This document shows positions 8,825-17,021 of a stretch of 64,000 bases of DNA, one piece after another. Each line of letters begins with the position of its first letter. Position 1 is the first letter of the stretch. The stretch spans positions 558,001-622,000 of the forward strand of contig NZ_NPDM01000001.1 of NCBI RefSeq assembly GCF_002812085.1, given 5' to 3'. The position numbers and the translations under genes are program-made. Under the pieces are notes generated by a model. It saw only the letters and a list, made by a program, of their open reading frames with translations, had not been told where the DNA came from and did no database searches. Origin of the DNA: Leptospira levettii (GTDB lineage: Bacteria > Spirochaetota > Leptospiria > Leptospirales > Leptospiraceae).

Positions 8825-9894
8825 TTTAGGTTTCTAAAAATATAGTCAGTGTAATCATTATAACACGATGGTGACATGTGACCTGCATCGCTAAACTCGT
8901 TGCAGGTGTATGTAGGATCATCATTCATATTCCAAAATGGTATACCATTTTGTTTGTGATACTCCACGATACGCGGATACCAATCTTCATAAACAGTTCC
9001 CACTTTATTTTCTGCTACTGATACTTTTAAATGCCTTATATGATCCATATAGGGCAAAGATAACCTAACCCAAATGACTGCAGATGGAACATTCAATTGT
9101 TTTGCTAATTGTAAGGATTGGTCTGTGAAACTAAGTATATTCTCAGAAAATCGAAATGGAACTAGATAAGAATGAAAATCACCAATTGCTGATTTTTTTA
9201 ATAATTCTGGTGGAAGGACTGCCTGGTGTGTCCCTGGAGTCATTGCGGATCCCTTCCCCTTTTTCAAATTTGCCATAAGGTTATTACGCAAACTTCTATA
9301 AGGATATAATAAGGTGTCTTTATTTTTGGCTCTTGTGATGATAACTTCCAATTTAGGACGGTATTGATATGCACGGAACATACGTTTTGCGATTAGAGTT
9401 GATATATCATCTGTTGAAAATCTGGAAAAATGTTTTAATACAAATGAAACATTTAGGCCATTGGTTAAGGTTTCATCTACCTTTAAAGTGGCAGTAGAGT
9501 TAAACATTTCTACAGAATGATCGAATAAAAAGAAGTCCGGTTTTACTTCATCTTTTGCAAACTGCTCCATCCATTGTAAAACATAATCTGGTTTCCCACC
9601 AGGAACAGAAAAATTAAACATTACCCAACCAGGGTACTTTTTATGAATGTATTCGTTATCAAAAAGTAGAGCTCTTGAATTTCCAAAATAAACAATTACT
9701 TTGTCTCTATCTTTAAGTTTAAGGTATTCTTTTAAGTCTTCGTATAATTCGTTTTTTTGGATGTAATTGATATCTGATAAAGATTTTGAAAAATAAGTAT
9801 GAACATTTTCTAAAACCAGTAATTTATCTAAACAAAACGTTAAAAAAACAACTAAAAATGGGACTAACAAATATCGATTTCGTATTAAATCCAC
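8797..9894 (-). CDS. SGNH-like / DUF1574 protein, partner of the MBOAT acyltransferase
   Basis: A type II membrane protein: one N-terminal TM (about 8-26), then a large extracytoplasmic domain. The GDS-like motif is YFGNSRALLF with candidate nucleophile Ser 73. The block V Asp-His is in SDAGHMSP (D336, H339), so a catalytic triad is conceivable. Such proteins sit beside AlgI-like MBOATs and transfer or handle acyl groups on exported polysaccharide. Here it follows the MBOAT gene by 9 bases. DUF1574 is a family I associate with Leptospira. The substrate is unknown. The 3' end overlaps the convergent gene by 28 bases. Confidence 0.7.
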   Translation of the reverse strand: MDLIRNRYLLVPFLVVFLTFCLDKLLVLENVHTYFSKSLSDINYIQKNELYEDLKEYLKLKDRDKVIVYFGNSRALLFDNEYIHKKYPGWVMFNFSVPGGKPDYVLQWMEQFAKDEVKPDFFLFDHSVEMFNSTATLKVDETLTNGLNVSFVLKHFSRFSTDDISTLIAKRMFRAYQYRPKLEVIITRAKNKDTLLYPYRSLRNNLMANLKKGKGSAMTPGTHQAVLPPELLKKSAIGDFHSYLVPFRFSENILSFTDQSLQLAKQLNVPSAVIWVRLSLPYMDHIRHLKVSVAENKVGTVYEDWYPRIVEYHKQNGIPFWNMNDDPTYTCNEFSDAGHMSPSCYNDYTDYIFRNLNQSLVMGAR

Positions 9895-9903
9895 AGTTTC
9901 CCC

Positions 9904-11382
9904 CTAAAAGCGATAATAGATAAACTCGCCACCATCTTGTGATAATGTGGCTAACAAAAAGATTGTAATGATACCAAGTGTTGGAACCAACCAAACATCA
10001 TGTTTACGAATTTTTTCCCAAAATTCAGGAAAGTATTGTAGATGATGAAAAAACAATACAGCAAACGAAGTATAGAATATACGTTCCAAGTTTTCAATAT
10101 GTAAGTATTTAAAAGAAGAACCTTCACCTAATAAAGAAGTAGCAGAAACTAACCAATGATTGGAACTGCCATCTAACAATCGCTCTAGACTATGAGAAAA
10201 ATGTGTGAAAATTCCATAAAAATGATCCAGCATATTTGTTGCATTGTTGGAACGAAACATAAGCCCTGAAATGGAAAATAAAACAAAAACAATCATTGCT
10301 TTCAGAACGATTAAAACTTTGTTTTTTTCAGGAGTTAATTTGAGACCTAATTTCCCTTCTAAAAATCGTTCACCGGCTAAAATTACACCCCAATAGAATC
10401 CCCAACAGATAAAGGTATAATCAGCACCATGCCAAAACCCACCCAATGTCATAATGATAATTAAATTGAGATATGTTCTGAGTTCACCTTTCTTTGATCC
10501 ACCTAACGGGAAATAAATATAATCACGTAACCAAAAAGAAAGTGTGATATGCCATCTTTTCCATAACTCCCGCCCTGATGTTGAGAAAAAAGGTGCTTTA
10601 AAGTTTTCAGGAGTTTCGAATCCTAAGTACAATGCAACTGACCTCGCCATATCGGTAAGACCTGAAAAGTCACTGAATACCTGGATGGAATAACAAATTC
10701 CTGCAATGAACAATGAAAAAGAATCATAATCTGACGGAGAATTAAATACAGGTGAAATTGTAAGAGACATTGGATCAGCAACTAACACTTTTTTAACGAG
10801 ACCGGACATCATCAAATACGATGCTCGATACATCTTTTCTTTGCTAGGTGTGAGTTTGTCTAAATTTGGAAAAAAATCTGACATACGCATGATTGGTCCT
10901 GCAATTAACACAGGAAAAAATGCGACAAACAAGAAGTAGTCTTCCACTTTCACAGTGGGAAGATTGGGATTTCGATATGTGTCAACTGCTGCTGCAATGA
11001 CTTGGAAGGTATAAAAACTGATCGCAAGTGGAAGAGCAATGTGGATTAGGTTTGGAACTTGTTGGAAAAAAGGATAACTTGTTAGGTCAGCTAGAACCTT
11101 ACTAAAGAAGTAAACGTATTTAAAAAAACCTAAATTGATCAAGTTGAGAGAAACTGTGAGACCCACCCAAAACCGAGTCGGAGTCGATTGGATCTTACGA
11201 TACAGAAGGTAATTGATCGTTATGACAACGAGGAAGTGAACCGTGAGTGCCAAAGAAAAATATGCATAAAAGCAAATCCCGGCAAAAAGAAGAAAACCCT
11301 TACGATATTCTTTGGGGATGGCCCAATAAAAAAGGTAAACGAAAGAAAAGAAGATTAAAAATGGTATTGAATTGAACAACAT
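9904..11382 (-). CDS. MBOAT-family O-acyltransferase (AlgI/DltB-like)
   Basis: This polytopic membrane protein of 492 residues has about eleven hydrophobic segments. The MBOAT signature is complete. The catalytic His 318 is in TLGGFWHGADYTF, and the second conserved region is RELWKRWHITLSFWLRDYI, with His 278 and the following FPLGGS. Family members move acyl groups across or onto surface polysaccharides or cell-wall polymers. The pairing with the SGNH-like gene downstream matches alginate O-acetylation-type systems. It lies one base after the NYN gene, so the three are probably one transcript. The acceptor molecule cannot be told from sequence. Confidence 0.9.
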   Translation of the reverse strand: MLFNSIPFLIFFSFVYLFYWAIPKEYRKGFLLFAGICFYAYFSLALTVHFLVVITINYLLYRKIQSTPTRFWVGLTVSLNLINLGFFKYVYFFSKVLADLTSYPFFQQVPNLIHIALPLAISFYTFQVIAAAVDTYRNPNLPTVKVEDYFLFVAFFPVLIAGPIMRMSDFFPNLDKLTPSKEKMYRASYLMMSGLVKKVLVADPMSLTISPVFNSPSDYDSFSLFIAGICYSIQVFSDFSGLTDMARSVALYLGFETPENFKAPFFSTSGRELWKRWHITLSFWLRDYIYFPLGGSKKGELRTYLNLIIIMTLGGFWHGADYTFICWGFYWGVILAGERFLEGKLGLKLTPEKNKVLIVLKAMIVFVLFSISGLMFRSNNATNMLDHFYGIFTHFSHSLERLLDGSSNHWLVSATSLLGEGSSFKYLHIENLERIFYTSFAVLFFHHLQYFPEFWEKIRKHDVWLVPTLGIITIFLLATLSQDGGEFIYYRF

Positions 11383-11383
11383 A

Positions 11384-11884
11384 TCAAGGAAGGAATTGTC
11401 TCTCCCAGTAATCGCTTTCCGAACTAGGTGTCAATCCTTCTTTCAGGTGGTTAAATTCAGTTTCATCCACCTCTGTTTCCCGTTTGACCCATTCCGCATA
11501 AAACTCTTCAGAAGTTTTACGTTTTGCCCGTAACCTTCTTGCATAACTCAAAATCTCTTTGTCTGATGTTACCACCAAACATTGAGAAGGTACTTGACAA
11601 TAGTTTAAATACCCAATGATGAGTTCGTCCGCTTTTTTTTCATGACTATAATGAATGGAAAAACCTTCCCACTCCTCAGAATAACATTCTGAAAGTAACT
11701 CCTTCTTTCCGTCAAAGAAGACAAGAACTTTGCGTAGGCCCAGGTCTGGAAAATGGCGTTTTAAATGAACGAGTAAACCAATCCTTGCATCTTGGAGGCG
11801 GTATTCCCCCAAACAAAATGCCAGGTCGGGAAATTTATACATCAAATTCATCCCGTCGATCAGGATTCTCTCATTTACGGGCAC
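11384..11884 (-). CDS. NYN-domain (YacP/Rae1-like) predicted ribonuclease
   Basis: The 166 residues carry the acidic motifs of PIN-like NYN nucleases: LIDGMNLMY (Asp 10), [18 protein letters not shown] and [13 protein letters not shown]. Bacillus Rae1/YacP cuts mRNA in the ribosomal A site; a similar RNase role is a family-based guess. The start is GTG at 11884 (reading [13 protein letters not shown]); an internal ATG at the Met of DGMN would remove the first acidic motif, so I reject it. It is the first gene of the MBOAT run and is divergent from the SDR gene across 51 bases. Confidence 0.8.
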   Translation of the reverse strand: MPVNERILIDGMNLMYKFPDLAFCLGEYRLQDARIGLLVHLKRHFPDLGLRKVLVFFDGKKELLSECYSEEWEGFSIHYSHEKKADELIIGYLNYCQVPSQCLVVTSDKEILSYARRLRAKRKTSEEFYAEWVKRETEVDETEFNHLKEGLTPSSESDYWERQFLP

Positions 11885-11935
11885 AACCCTATTGAAACCA
11901 CTTGCCAGATTCGATTAAACCAAAAAAACGTAAAC

Positions 11936-12688
11936 ATGGGGAAAAAAATAATCGTCGTCGGTGCCTCGAGTGGGATCGGAAAAGCCATTGCTGAACAAGA
12001 ATTGAACGCTGGGTCCTCCGTGGTCCTTTTAGCGAGAAGGGAAAAATCCCTAGAGTCCATTGCCAAAAAAGCCAATTCTTCCAAAGAGAAACGAGCCTTC
12101 CCTTTGGTCTTTGATGTGACTAAATTTCAAACTGCAGAAAAAACCTTCCAAAAAGCAGTCTCGCTCCTTGGTGGTGTGGACGAAGTGTATTTTGCCTCTG
12201 GTGTGATGCCGGAGATTGGTAAGGAAGAATACAACGTGGCAAAAGACTTGGAAATGTTAAATGTGAACCTTCTAGGAGCTGTTGCCTTTTTAAATCCTGT
12301 TGCTACTTTTTTTACCAAACAAAAATCGGGAAAGATTATTGGAATCTCTTCCATTGCAGGGGAAAGAGGAAGAAAGGGAAATCCTGTTTATAACACTTCC
12401 AAAGCAGGCCTCAATACTTATTTAGAAGCACTTCGAAATCGTCTATCAGAAGTAAATGTCCAAGTAACAACGATTAAACCAGGGTTTGTCAAAACAGAAA
12501 TGACAGATGGTTTAGTTTTACCTGAAAAAGGTTTACTCAAGGCAATTACTGCGGATGAAGCAGCAGAAAAAATTCGTGCCATCGTTGCGAGTGGCAAAGA
12601 CGAAGCTTTTGTTCCTGGTATTTGGGCTCTTGTTGCTCTTATCATTCGAAACATTCCCAACTTTATTTTCAAAAAACTGAGTATCTAA
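11936..12688 (+). CDS. DprE2-like short-chain dehydrogenase/reductase
   Basis: A 250-residue classical SDR. It has the NAD(P)-binding GASSGIG motif (residues 9-15), the active-site Ser in [10 protein letters not shown] (about 138-139), and YxxxK as VYNTSKAG (Tyr 152, Lys 156). I chose ATG 11936, because the longer frame from 11792 runs antisense to the NYN gene and lacks homology-like features. From memory, the SSxAGERxR...VYxxSKAGL block and the C-terminus [13 protein letters not shown] resemble mycobacterial DprE2, which reduces the keto intermediate made by DprE1. The next gene, one base downstream, is the DprE1-like oxidase, which supports the reading. The substrate here is unproven. Confidence 0.8.
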   Translation: MGKKIIVVGASSGIGKAIAEQELNAGSSVVLLARREKSLESIAKKANSSKEKRAFPLVFDVTKFQTAEKTFQKAVSLLGGVDEVYFASGVMPEIGKEEYNVAKDLEMLNVNLLGAVAFLNPVATFFTKQKSGKIIGISSIAGERGRKGNPVYNTSKAGLNTYLEALRNRLSEVNVQVTTIKPGFVKTEMTDGLVLPEKGLLKAITADEAAEKIRAIVASGKDEAFVPGIWALVALIIRNIPNFIFKKLSI

Positions 12689-12689
12689 T

Positions 12690-14129
12690 ATGGTTACAAA
12701 AAAAACAAAATCCATCCCTAATATAAAAGTCCCAATGAAAGAAAAGGTGGAAGCATGGGGAATGAGTTCATTTTCCATGTCACCTGTCTTTCGACCAGAA
12801 ACCGAAGAAGAGATCAAAGAACTTTTTATTTGGGCAAATCAAACAGGCACCAAAGTAGCGTTACGTGGTGGTGGATGTAGTTACGGTGATGCTTCAACCA
12901 ATACGGATGGAATTGTTTTAGATTTAACTCGTTTTAATAAAGTATTAGATTTTAACTTAAAATCGGGTGTCATGACCGTTCAATCTGGAGCTCGTATCAA
13001 AGACCTTTGGGAAACAGGGATCGAAAATGGATTTTGGCCACCTGTTGTTTCTGGAACAATGATGCCAACACTCGGTGGTGCCCTTTCCATGAACATTCAT
13101 GGAAAAAATAATTTTAAAGTGGGAACCATTGGCGAACACATCAAAGAATTTACCTTTTTAACAGCAAAAGGTGATATCCTAGAATGTTCTCCTAAAAAAA
13201 ATTCGGATCTATTTTATTCTGCAATTTCCGGCTTTGGAATGTTAGGTTGTTTTTTGACAGTTCAAATCAAAATGAAACCGATTTATTCAGGTAAGATGAA
13301 AATTGATCCAGTGTATGTGCGAAACTTCGATGAACTATTTGCCTATTTTGAAGAACACTACAAAACCGCAGATTATTTGGTAGGTTGGATTGATGCATTT
13401 GCTTCTGGAAAATCTTTAGGCCGTGGCCAAATCCATAAAGCAACCAATTTAAAAGCGGGAGAAGACCCAGATTTTCCTGGGAATTGTTTGTTAGAAAGAC
13501 AACACCTTCCTTCCCGTTTGTTCTATGTGATTCCTAAAAAATGGATGTGGATCCTTATGCGCCCATTCAGTTTTAATTTTGGAATGCGCATGATTAATTT
13601 AGCAAAATGTATCGCAAGTATTTTGGTAAACAACAAAGCGTATTACCAAGGTCATGCGGAGTACGCTTTTTTACTAGACTATGTTCCGAATTGGAAATTT
13701 GTCTATAAACCTGGATCGATGATCCAATACCAAGTGTTCATTCCCAAAGAAAACGCAAAACAAGCGTTCAGTGAAATATTCACAAAATGCCAAGAACGTG
13801 GTATTGTGAATTACCTATCCGTTTTCAAAAAACACAAACCAGATCCATTCCTTCTCACACATGCTGTAGATGGATTTTCAATGGCGATGGATTTCCCTGT
13901 CACAAAAGGGAATCGTGAAAAACTTTGGTCTCTCTGTTATGAACTCGATGAGATTGTCTTAAAACACAAAGGGAGATTCTATTTTGCAAAAGATTCAACT
14001 CTCCGCAAACGTGTGATGGAGTCATATTTTCCAAAAGACAATTTAAAAAAGTTTTATTCTTTAAAGAAAAAGTATGACCCAAAAGGAATTTTACAAACTG
14101 ATTTGTACAAACGAGTGTTTTTAAGTTAA
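12690..14129 (+). CDS. DprE1-like FAD-linked oxidoreductase
   Basis: A PCMH/VAO-type FAD oxidase of 479 residues. The flavin-binding block is [13 protein letters not shown] (about 57-69), followed by [16 protein letters not shown], whose His 137 and Lys 139 match the HGKN of DprE1. A C-terminal FYFAKDS (Lys 434) matches the DprE1 substrate lysine, and RMINLAKC and [13 protein letters not shown] complete the ALO-like C-terminal domain. DprE1 oxidises decaprenyl-phospho-ribose at C2, and the neighbouring SDR would complete the epimerisation. At the site of the mycobacterial drug-reactive cysteine, this protein reads GFSMAMDFP (Ala 399). The substrate in a spirochete is unknown. Confidence 0.82.
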   Translation: MVTKKTKSIPNIKVPMKEKVEAWGMSSFSMSPVFRPETEEEIKELFIWANQTGTKVALRGGGCSYGDASTNTDGIVLDLTRFNKVLDFNLKSGVMTVQSGARIKDLWETGIENGFWPPVVSGTMMPTLGGALSMNIHGKNNFKVGTIGEHIKEFTFLTAKGDILECSPKKNSDLFYSAISGFGMLGCFLTVQIKMKPIYSGKMKIDPVYVRNFDELFAYFEEHYKTADYLVGWIDAFASGKSLGRGQIHKATNLKAGEDPDFPGNCLLERQHLPSRLFYVIPKKWMWILMRPFSFNFGMRMINLAKCIASILVNNKAYYQGHAEYAFLLDYVPNWKFVYKPGSMIQYQVFIPKENAKQAFSEIFTKCQERGIVNYLSVFKKHKPDPFLLTHAVDGFSMAMDFPVTKGNREKLWSLCYELDEIVLKHKGRFYFAKDSTLRKRVMESYFPKDNLKKFYSLKKKYDPKGILQTDLYKRVFLS

Positions 14130-14139
14130 ACTACGAATG

Positions 14140-14173
14140 GAAGTAGTGTTTGTTTCCAAACTCACACTACTTC
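14140..14173. terminator. Bidirectional rho-independent-like terminator between convergent genes
   Basis: A perfect 10-bp stem, GAAGTAGTGT / ACACTACTTC, encloses a 14-base loop. It lies between the stops of the DprE1-like and LptG/F genes, with T- or A-rich flanks on both sides. Position and symmetry suggest it ends transcription from both directions. Confidence 0.6.
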
Positions 14174-14177
14174 TAAT

Positions 14178-15314
14178 TTAAATGTTCATCCTTCGGTAAA
14201 GAAAATAAGCTGCGTAAGTGAAAATAACAGGTGTGATCCACATCCCAATCCAAATCGGCAATGCCCCATTTTCTGCTAACGTTTTAGCAGTTGAATTTAG
14301 AATATAATATAACAACACTACTGCAATTGTAAGTCCAAGGCTTGCAACACCTGCCGAACGTTTGGTGATCGCACCAGCAAGTGCACCAAGTGTTACAACC
14401 ACAAAGGACATAAGCGGCATCGCAAATGCCATATGTTGTTGTACAATCACATTCCGAAAAGGAATCCCTTTTGTAATTCGAGATTCAATTTCGTCTGCAA
14501 GTTCAAAAAAATTCATTTCCTCTGGATTTCGAACTGGTTTAGAAAAGTAAGCTAAGTCTTCTGGAAAATCATATGTTTTTTCTGCATATTTGGTTCTTGA
14601 TACCAATTCTAAATTTTCATTGAATCTAACTTCTTCTGCGTCATACAAAACCCAACTATGTGGATTTGGAATGAATTTTGCTTTTTGGGATGAGACTGTA
14701 TAGGTTGGAAATCCATCAGGAGTGATTTCAATATAATTAAATCCTCCCTTCACTGTACTTTCCTTTTCATCAATCCAATATACGTAATAAAATCCTTTTT
14801 TACCTTTGATATGCAATTGGTAGACAAAATCGATCAATCGATTGGAACCTTTTGCCATAATGCTAAATTCAATTTGAGCTTTTTTATTTGCGGGAATCAC
14901 AACCGTTTGCCCAAACAATGTCATAATAAGCCACATGGCGATTCCAAAAAATAAAATTGGTGTGATGATTCGAATGAAGGATACACCTGCTACCATCATT
15001 GCCACAAGTTCTTTGTTTACGCTAAATTGGCCTATGACAAAACAAACGGAAAACATGAGTGCAGGTGCAACTACTTGATCCACCATTGATGGTAAAGAAT
15101 ACAAAACATGTAAGTATACATGGGACTGATTCACTTTTGAAGAAACTAAATACTTCATCACATCTGTGAATTTATAAATGACAATCATCGACGTTAACAT
15201 GATCAGTGTGCCAATGAAAGTTTTGAAAAAATCAAAAAATAAATATCTGTCGAGAGTTCGAAAAGGAATAAACTCTCGTTTGAACCAGAGAAACGGTGTT
15301 AAAATAAGGTTCAT
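14178..15314 (-). CDS. LptF/LptG-family lipopolysaccharide export permease
   Basis: The 378 residues have the YjgP/YjgQ layout: TMs at about 30-55, 65-90 and 100-130, a periplasmic beta-jellyroll-like domain at about 140-260, then three C-terminal TMs (about 290-375). The N-terminal LDRYLFFDFFKTFIGTLI and the late HMAFAMPLMSFVVVTLGA are typical. It would extract LPS from the inner membrane with LptB2 and pass it to the LptC/A bridge. No other Lpt gene is in this window. Its start overlaps the SpoIIE phosphatase gene by four bases, and it is the last gene of the long minus-strand run. Confidence 0.85.
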   Translation of the reverse strand: MNLILTPFLWFKREFIPFRTLDRYLFFDFFKTFIGTLIMLTSMIVIYKFTDVMKYLVSSKVNQSHVYLHVLYSLPSMVDQVVAPALMFSVCFVIGQFSVNKELVAMMVAGVSFIRIITPILFFGIAMWLIMTLFGQTVVIPANKKAQIEFSIMAKGSNRLIDFVYQLHIKGKKGFYYVYWIDEKESTVKGGFNYIEITPDGFPTYTVSSQKAKFIPNPHSWVLYDAEEVRFNENLELVSRTKYAEKTYDFPEDLAYFSKPVRNPEEMNFFELADEIESRITKGIPFRNVIVQQHMAFAMPLMSFVVVTLGALAGAITKRSAGVASLGLTIAVVLLYYILNSTAKTLAENGALPIWIGMWITPVIFTYAAYFLYRRMNI

Positions 15315-16594
15315 TGTATTTCCAATAATAACATACTCATATCATCCGAAATTCGTTTTGCAGAAAATGACATTGAGTCTTCATAAATAGCATTTAAAAA
15401 TTCATCACCTTTTTTGTCAGAATGATTTTTGATGGAATCAAACAAATGTTCTTCACCATAAATCTCACCTGATTCGTCAAATACCTCCAAAATTCCATCG
15501 GAATACAACAAAATCCTGTCTCCGGATCCAAGTGTGATTTGGTAGTTTTTTAAGCTTGGTTTGAGAAAGGAAACAATCAGTGTTCCTAGTCCTTCTAAAA
15601 ACTTTGGTCCATTTTCTTTTTGGATATGAATGATCGGTGGATGACCTGCAATCGAATATTTGATTTCTTTTGTTTCTAAATCGACAAACAGTACACAGGC
15701 ACTAATATGATTGTTTGGTACTAAACTTTGTAGATCATCATGAATGGCTTTCAAACATTCTGATGGTTGGATTTGGTTCCCATGAATTTTAAATGCCAAA
15801 ACAGCCATCGCTGACACCATCGCAGATGCAATTCCATGCCCCGATACATCAGCAAAAAATAATGCCATTTTACCATCTTCTCTTTCAAAGTAACTGATCG
15901 CATCACCACCCACTTGGTCAAAGGAACGAAAAAAAGAATAAAATTTAATCCCCTTTTTTTTGGGCCACTCGGTTGTAACTAAGTTTGATTGGGTTTCATT
16001 TGCTAATTCCAATTCACTTAACATTCTGTCCTGGAATTTTTTAAGTTGGGATTCTGAGCTTCTTAATTTTTCAACTGAACTAAGTCGTATATTGAGTGTT
16101 AGGTATGAAACTAAGGCAGGTGTTATGATTGCAGATAAATATAAAGATAGGTCTACTTGGTGATCCTTTGTATAAATTCCAACCAATATCCCAAAGGAAG
16201 TAACAGTCCCCAAATAGGATACAAGGGAACGTCTATCCACAAAACTCACACCAATACAAGAGAGAACCAAAATCATTCCGATCAAATAACCGATGTATAA
16301 AGAATTCCAATACAATAAGATTAAGGAATGAGCACTCATTGTATAAAAAAATACTAACATAATGGATTGGATATTTTTTCGTACCCAACTTACAAAATAG
16401 GTAGCAACAAAAAATGATATCGTAATGGAGGCATGGATCACACGAATCCACTTAGGGTCATATAATCCTAATTCCTCTACGGGAGCAAAGATACCAAAAC
16501 CGATAAAACTAGAAAATACAATTAGACAGATCCTAGAGATTTTTAGAACCTCATCATCTAATTTGAATCGATCTTGTATTGATTGTAACATCAT
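15311..16594 (-). CDS. Membrane PP2C/SpoIIE-type phosphatase (RsbU-like)
   Basis: The N-terminal half has about six TM segments (residues about 18-180), followed by a short coiled linker (about 185-215) and a SpoIIE phosphatase domain (about 225-427). Metal-site motifs are QVGGDAISYF, FFADVSGHGIASAM, and the late LLYSDGILEV and SDDMSMLLLEI. Such proteins dephosphorylate STAS anti-sigma antagonists in partner-switching pathways. Two STAS genes occur in this window (27.8 and 62.5 kb), but neither is adjacent. It overlaps both neighbours by ATGA. The signal sensed by the membrane part is unknown. Confidence 0.88.
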   Translation of the reverse strand: MMLQSIQDRFKLDDEVLKISRICLIVFSSFIGFGIFAPVEELGLYDPKWIRVIHASITISFFVATYFVSWVRKNIQSIMLVFFYTMSAHSLILLYWNSLYIGYLIGMILVLSCIGVSFVDRRSLVSYLGTVTSFGILVGIYTKDHQVDLSLYLSAIITPALVSYLTLNIRLSSVEKLRSSESQLKKFQDRMLSELELANETQSNLVTTEWPKKKGIKFYSFFRSFDQVGGDAISYFEREDGKMALFFADVSGHGIASAMVSAMAVLAFKIHGNQIQPSECLKAIHDDLQSLVPNNHISACVLFVDLETKEIKYSIAGHPPIIHIQKENGPKFLEGLGTLIVSFLKPSLKNYQITLGSGDRILLYSDGILEVFDESGEIYGEEHLFDSIKNHSDKKGDEFLNAIYEDSMSFSAKRISDDMSMLLLEIQ

Positions 16595-17016
16595 ACCAAA
16601 TTAGAATTTCCAAATTTTGTTTTGAAATGTTCCGGTAATGCGGAAGGTTTTTGTATTGTGAAATCAAACCATACAAAGGATGCGTTCCCAGTTAAAACAC
16701 ATTCATTTTCTTCATTCCACATGGAACAAATCACTGAGAATGCTCGGGATGAAATAGCACTTACTTCAAGAGTGATTTCCAAAGTGGCAGGGAATACAAC
16801 TTGTTTTCGATAATCCATATCCAAATGGGTGAGTACTGGACCTGCTTTTACAGGTTTTAATGGAGAATCCCATAATCCTTCTTTTGTAAAGTAGTCAGCC
16901 CTAGCAGACTCAAAGTAACGAACGTAGGTGACATTGTTGACATGGCCAAAAGCATCCATCTCTCCCCAGACCACTTGTTGCGTGAATTTATGTTTGTACT
17001 TAGATGGTTTTGACAT
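16591..17016 (-). CDS. Acyl-CoA thioesterase, hot-dog fold (4HBT/YbgC-like)
   Basis: 141 residues with the hot-dog signature WGEMDAFGHVNNVTYVRYFE; the catalytic Asp is residue 21, followed by the HVNN turn. The family hydrolyses acyl-CoA thioesters, and length and motif fit YbgC/FcbC-type enzymes. The substrate length cannot be inferred. It sits five bases after the PBP1C stop and overlaps the phosphatase gene, so its link to envelope genes is by operon only. Confidence 0.85.
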   Translation of the reverse strand: MSKPSKYKHKFTQQVVWGEMDAFGHVNNVTYVRYFESARADYFTKEGLWDSPLKPVKAGPVLTHLDMDYRKQVVFPATLEITLEVSAISSRAFSVICSMWNEENECVLTGNASFVWFDFTIQKPSALPEHFKTKFGNSNLV

Positions 17017-17021
17017 GAATG

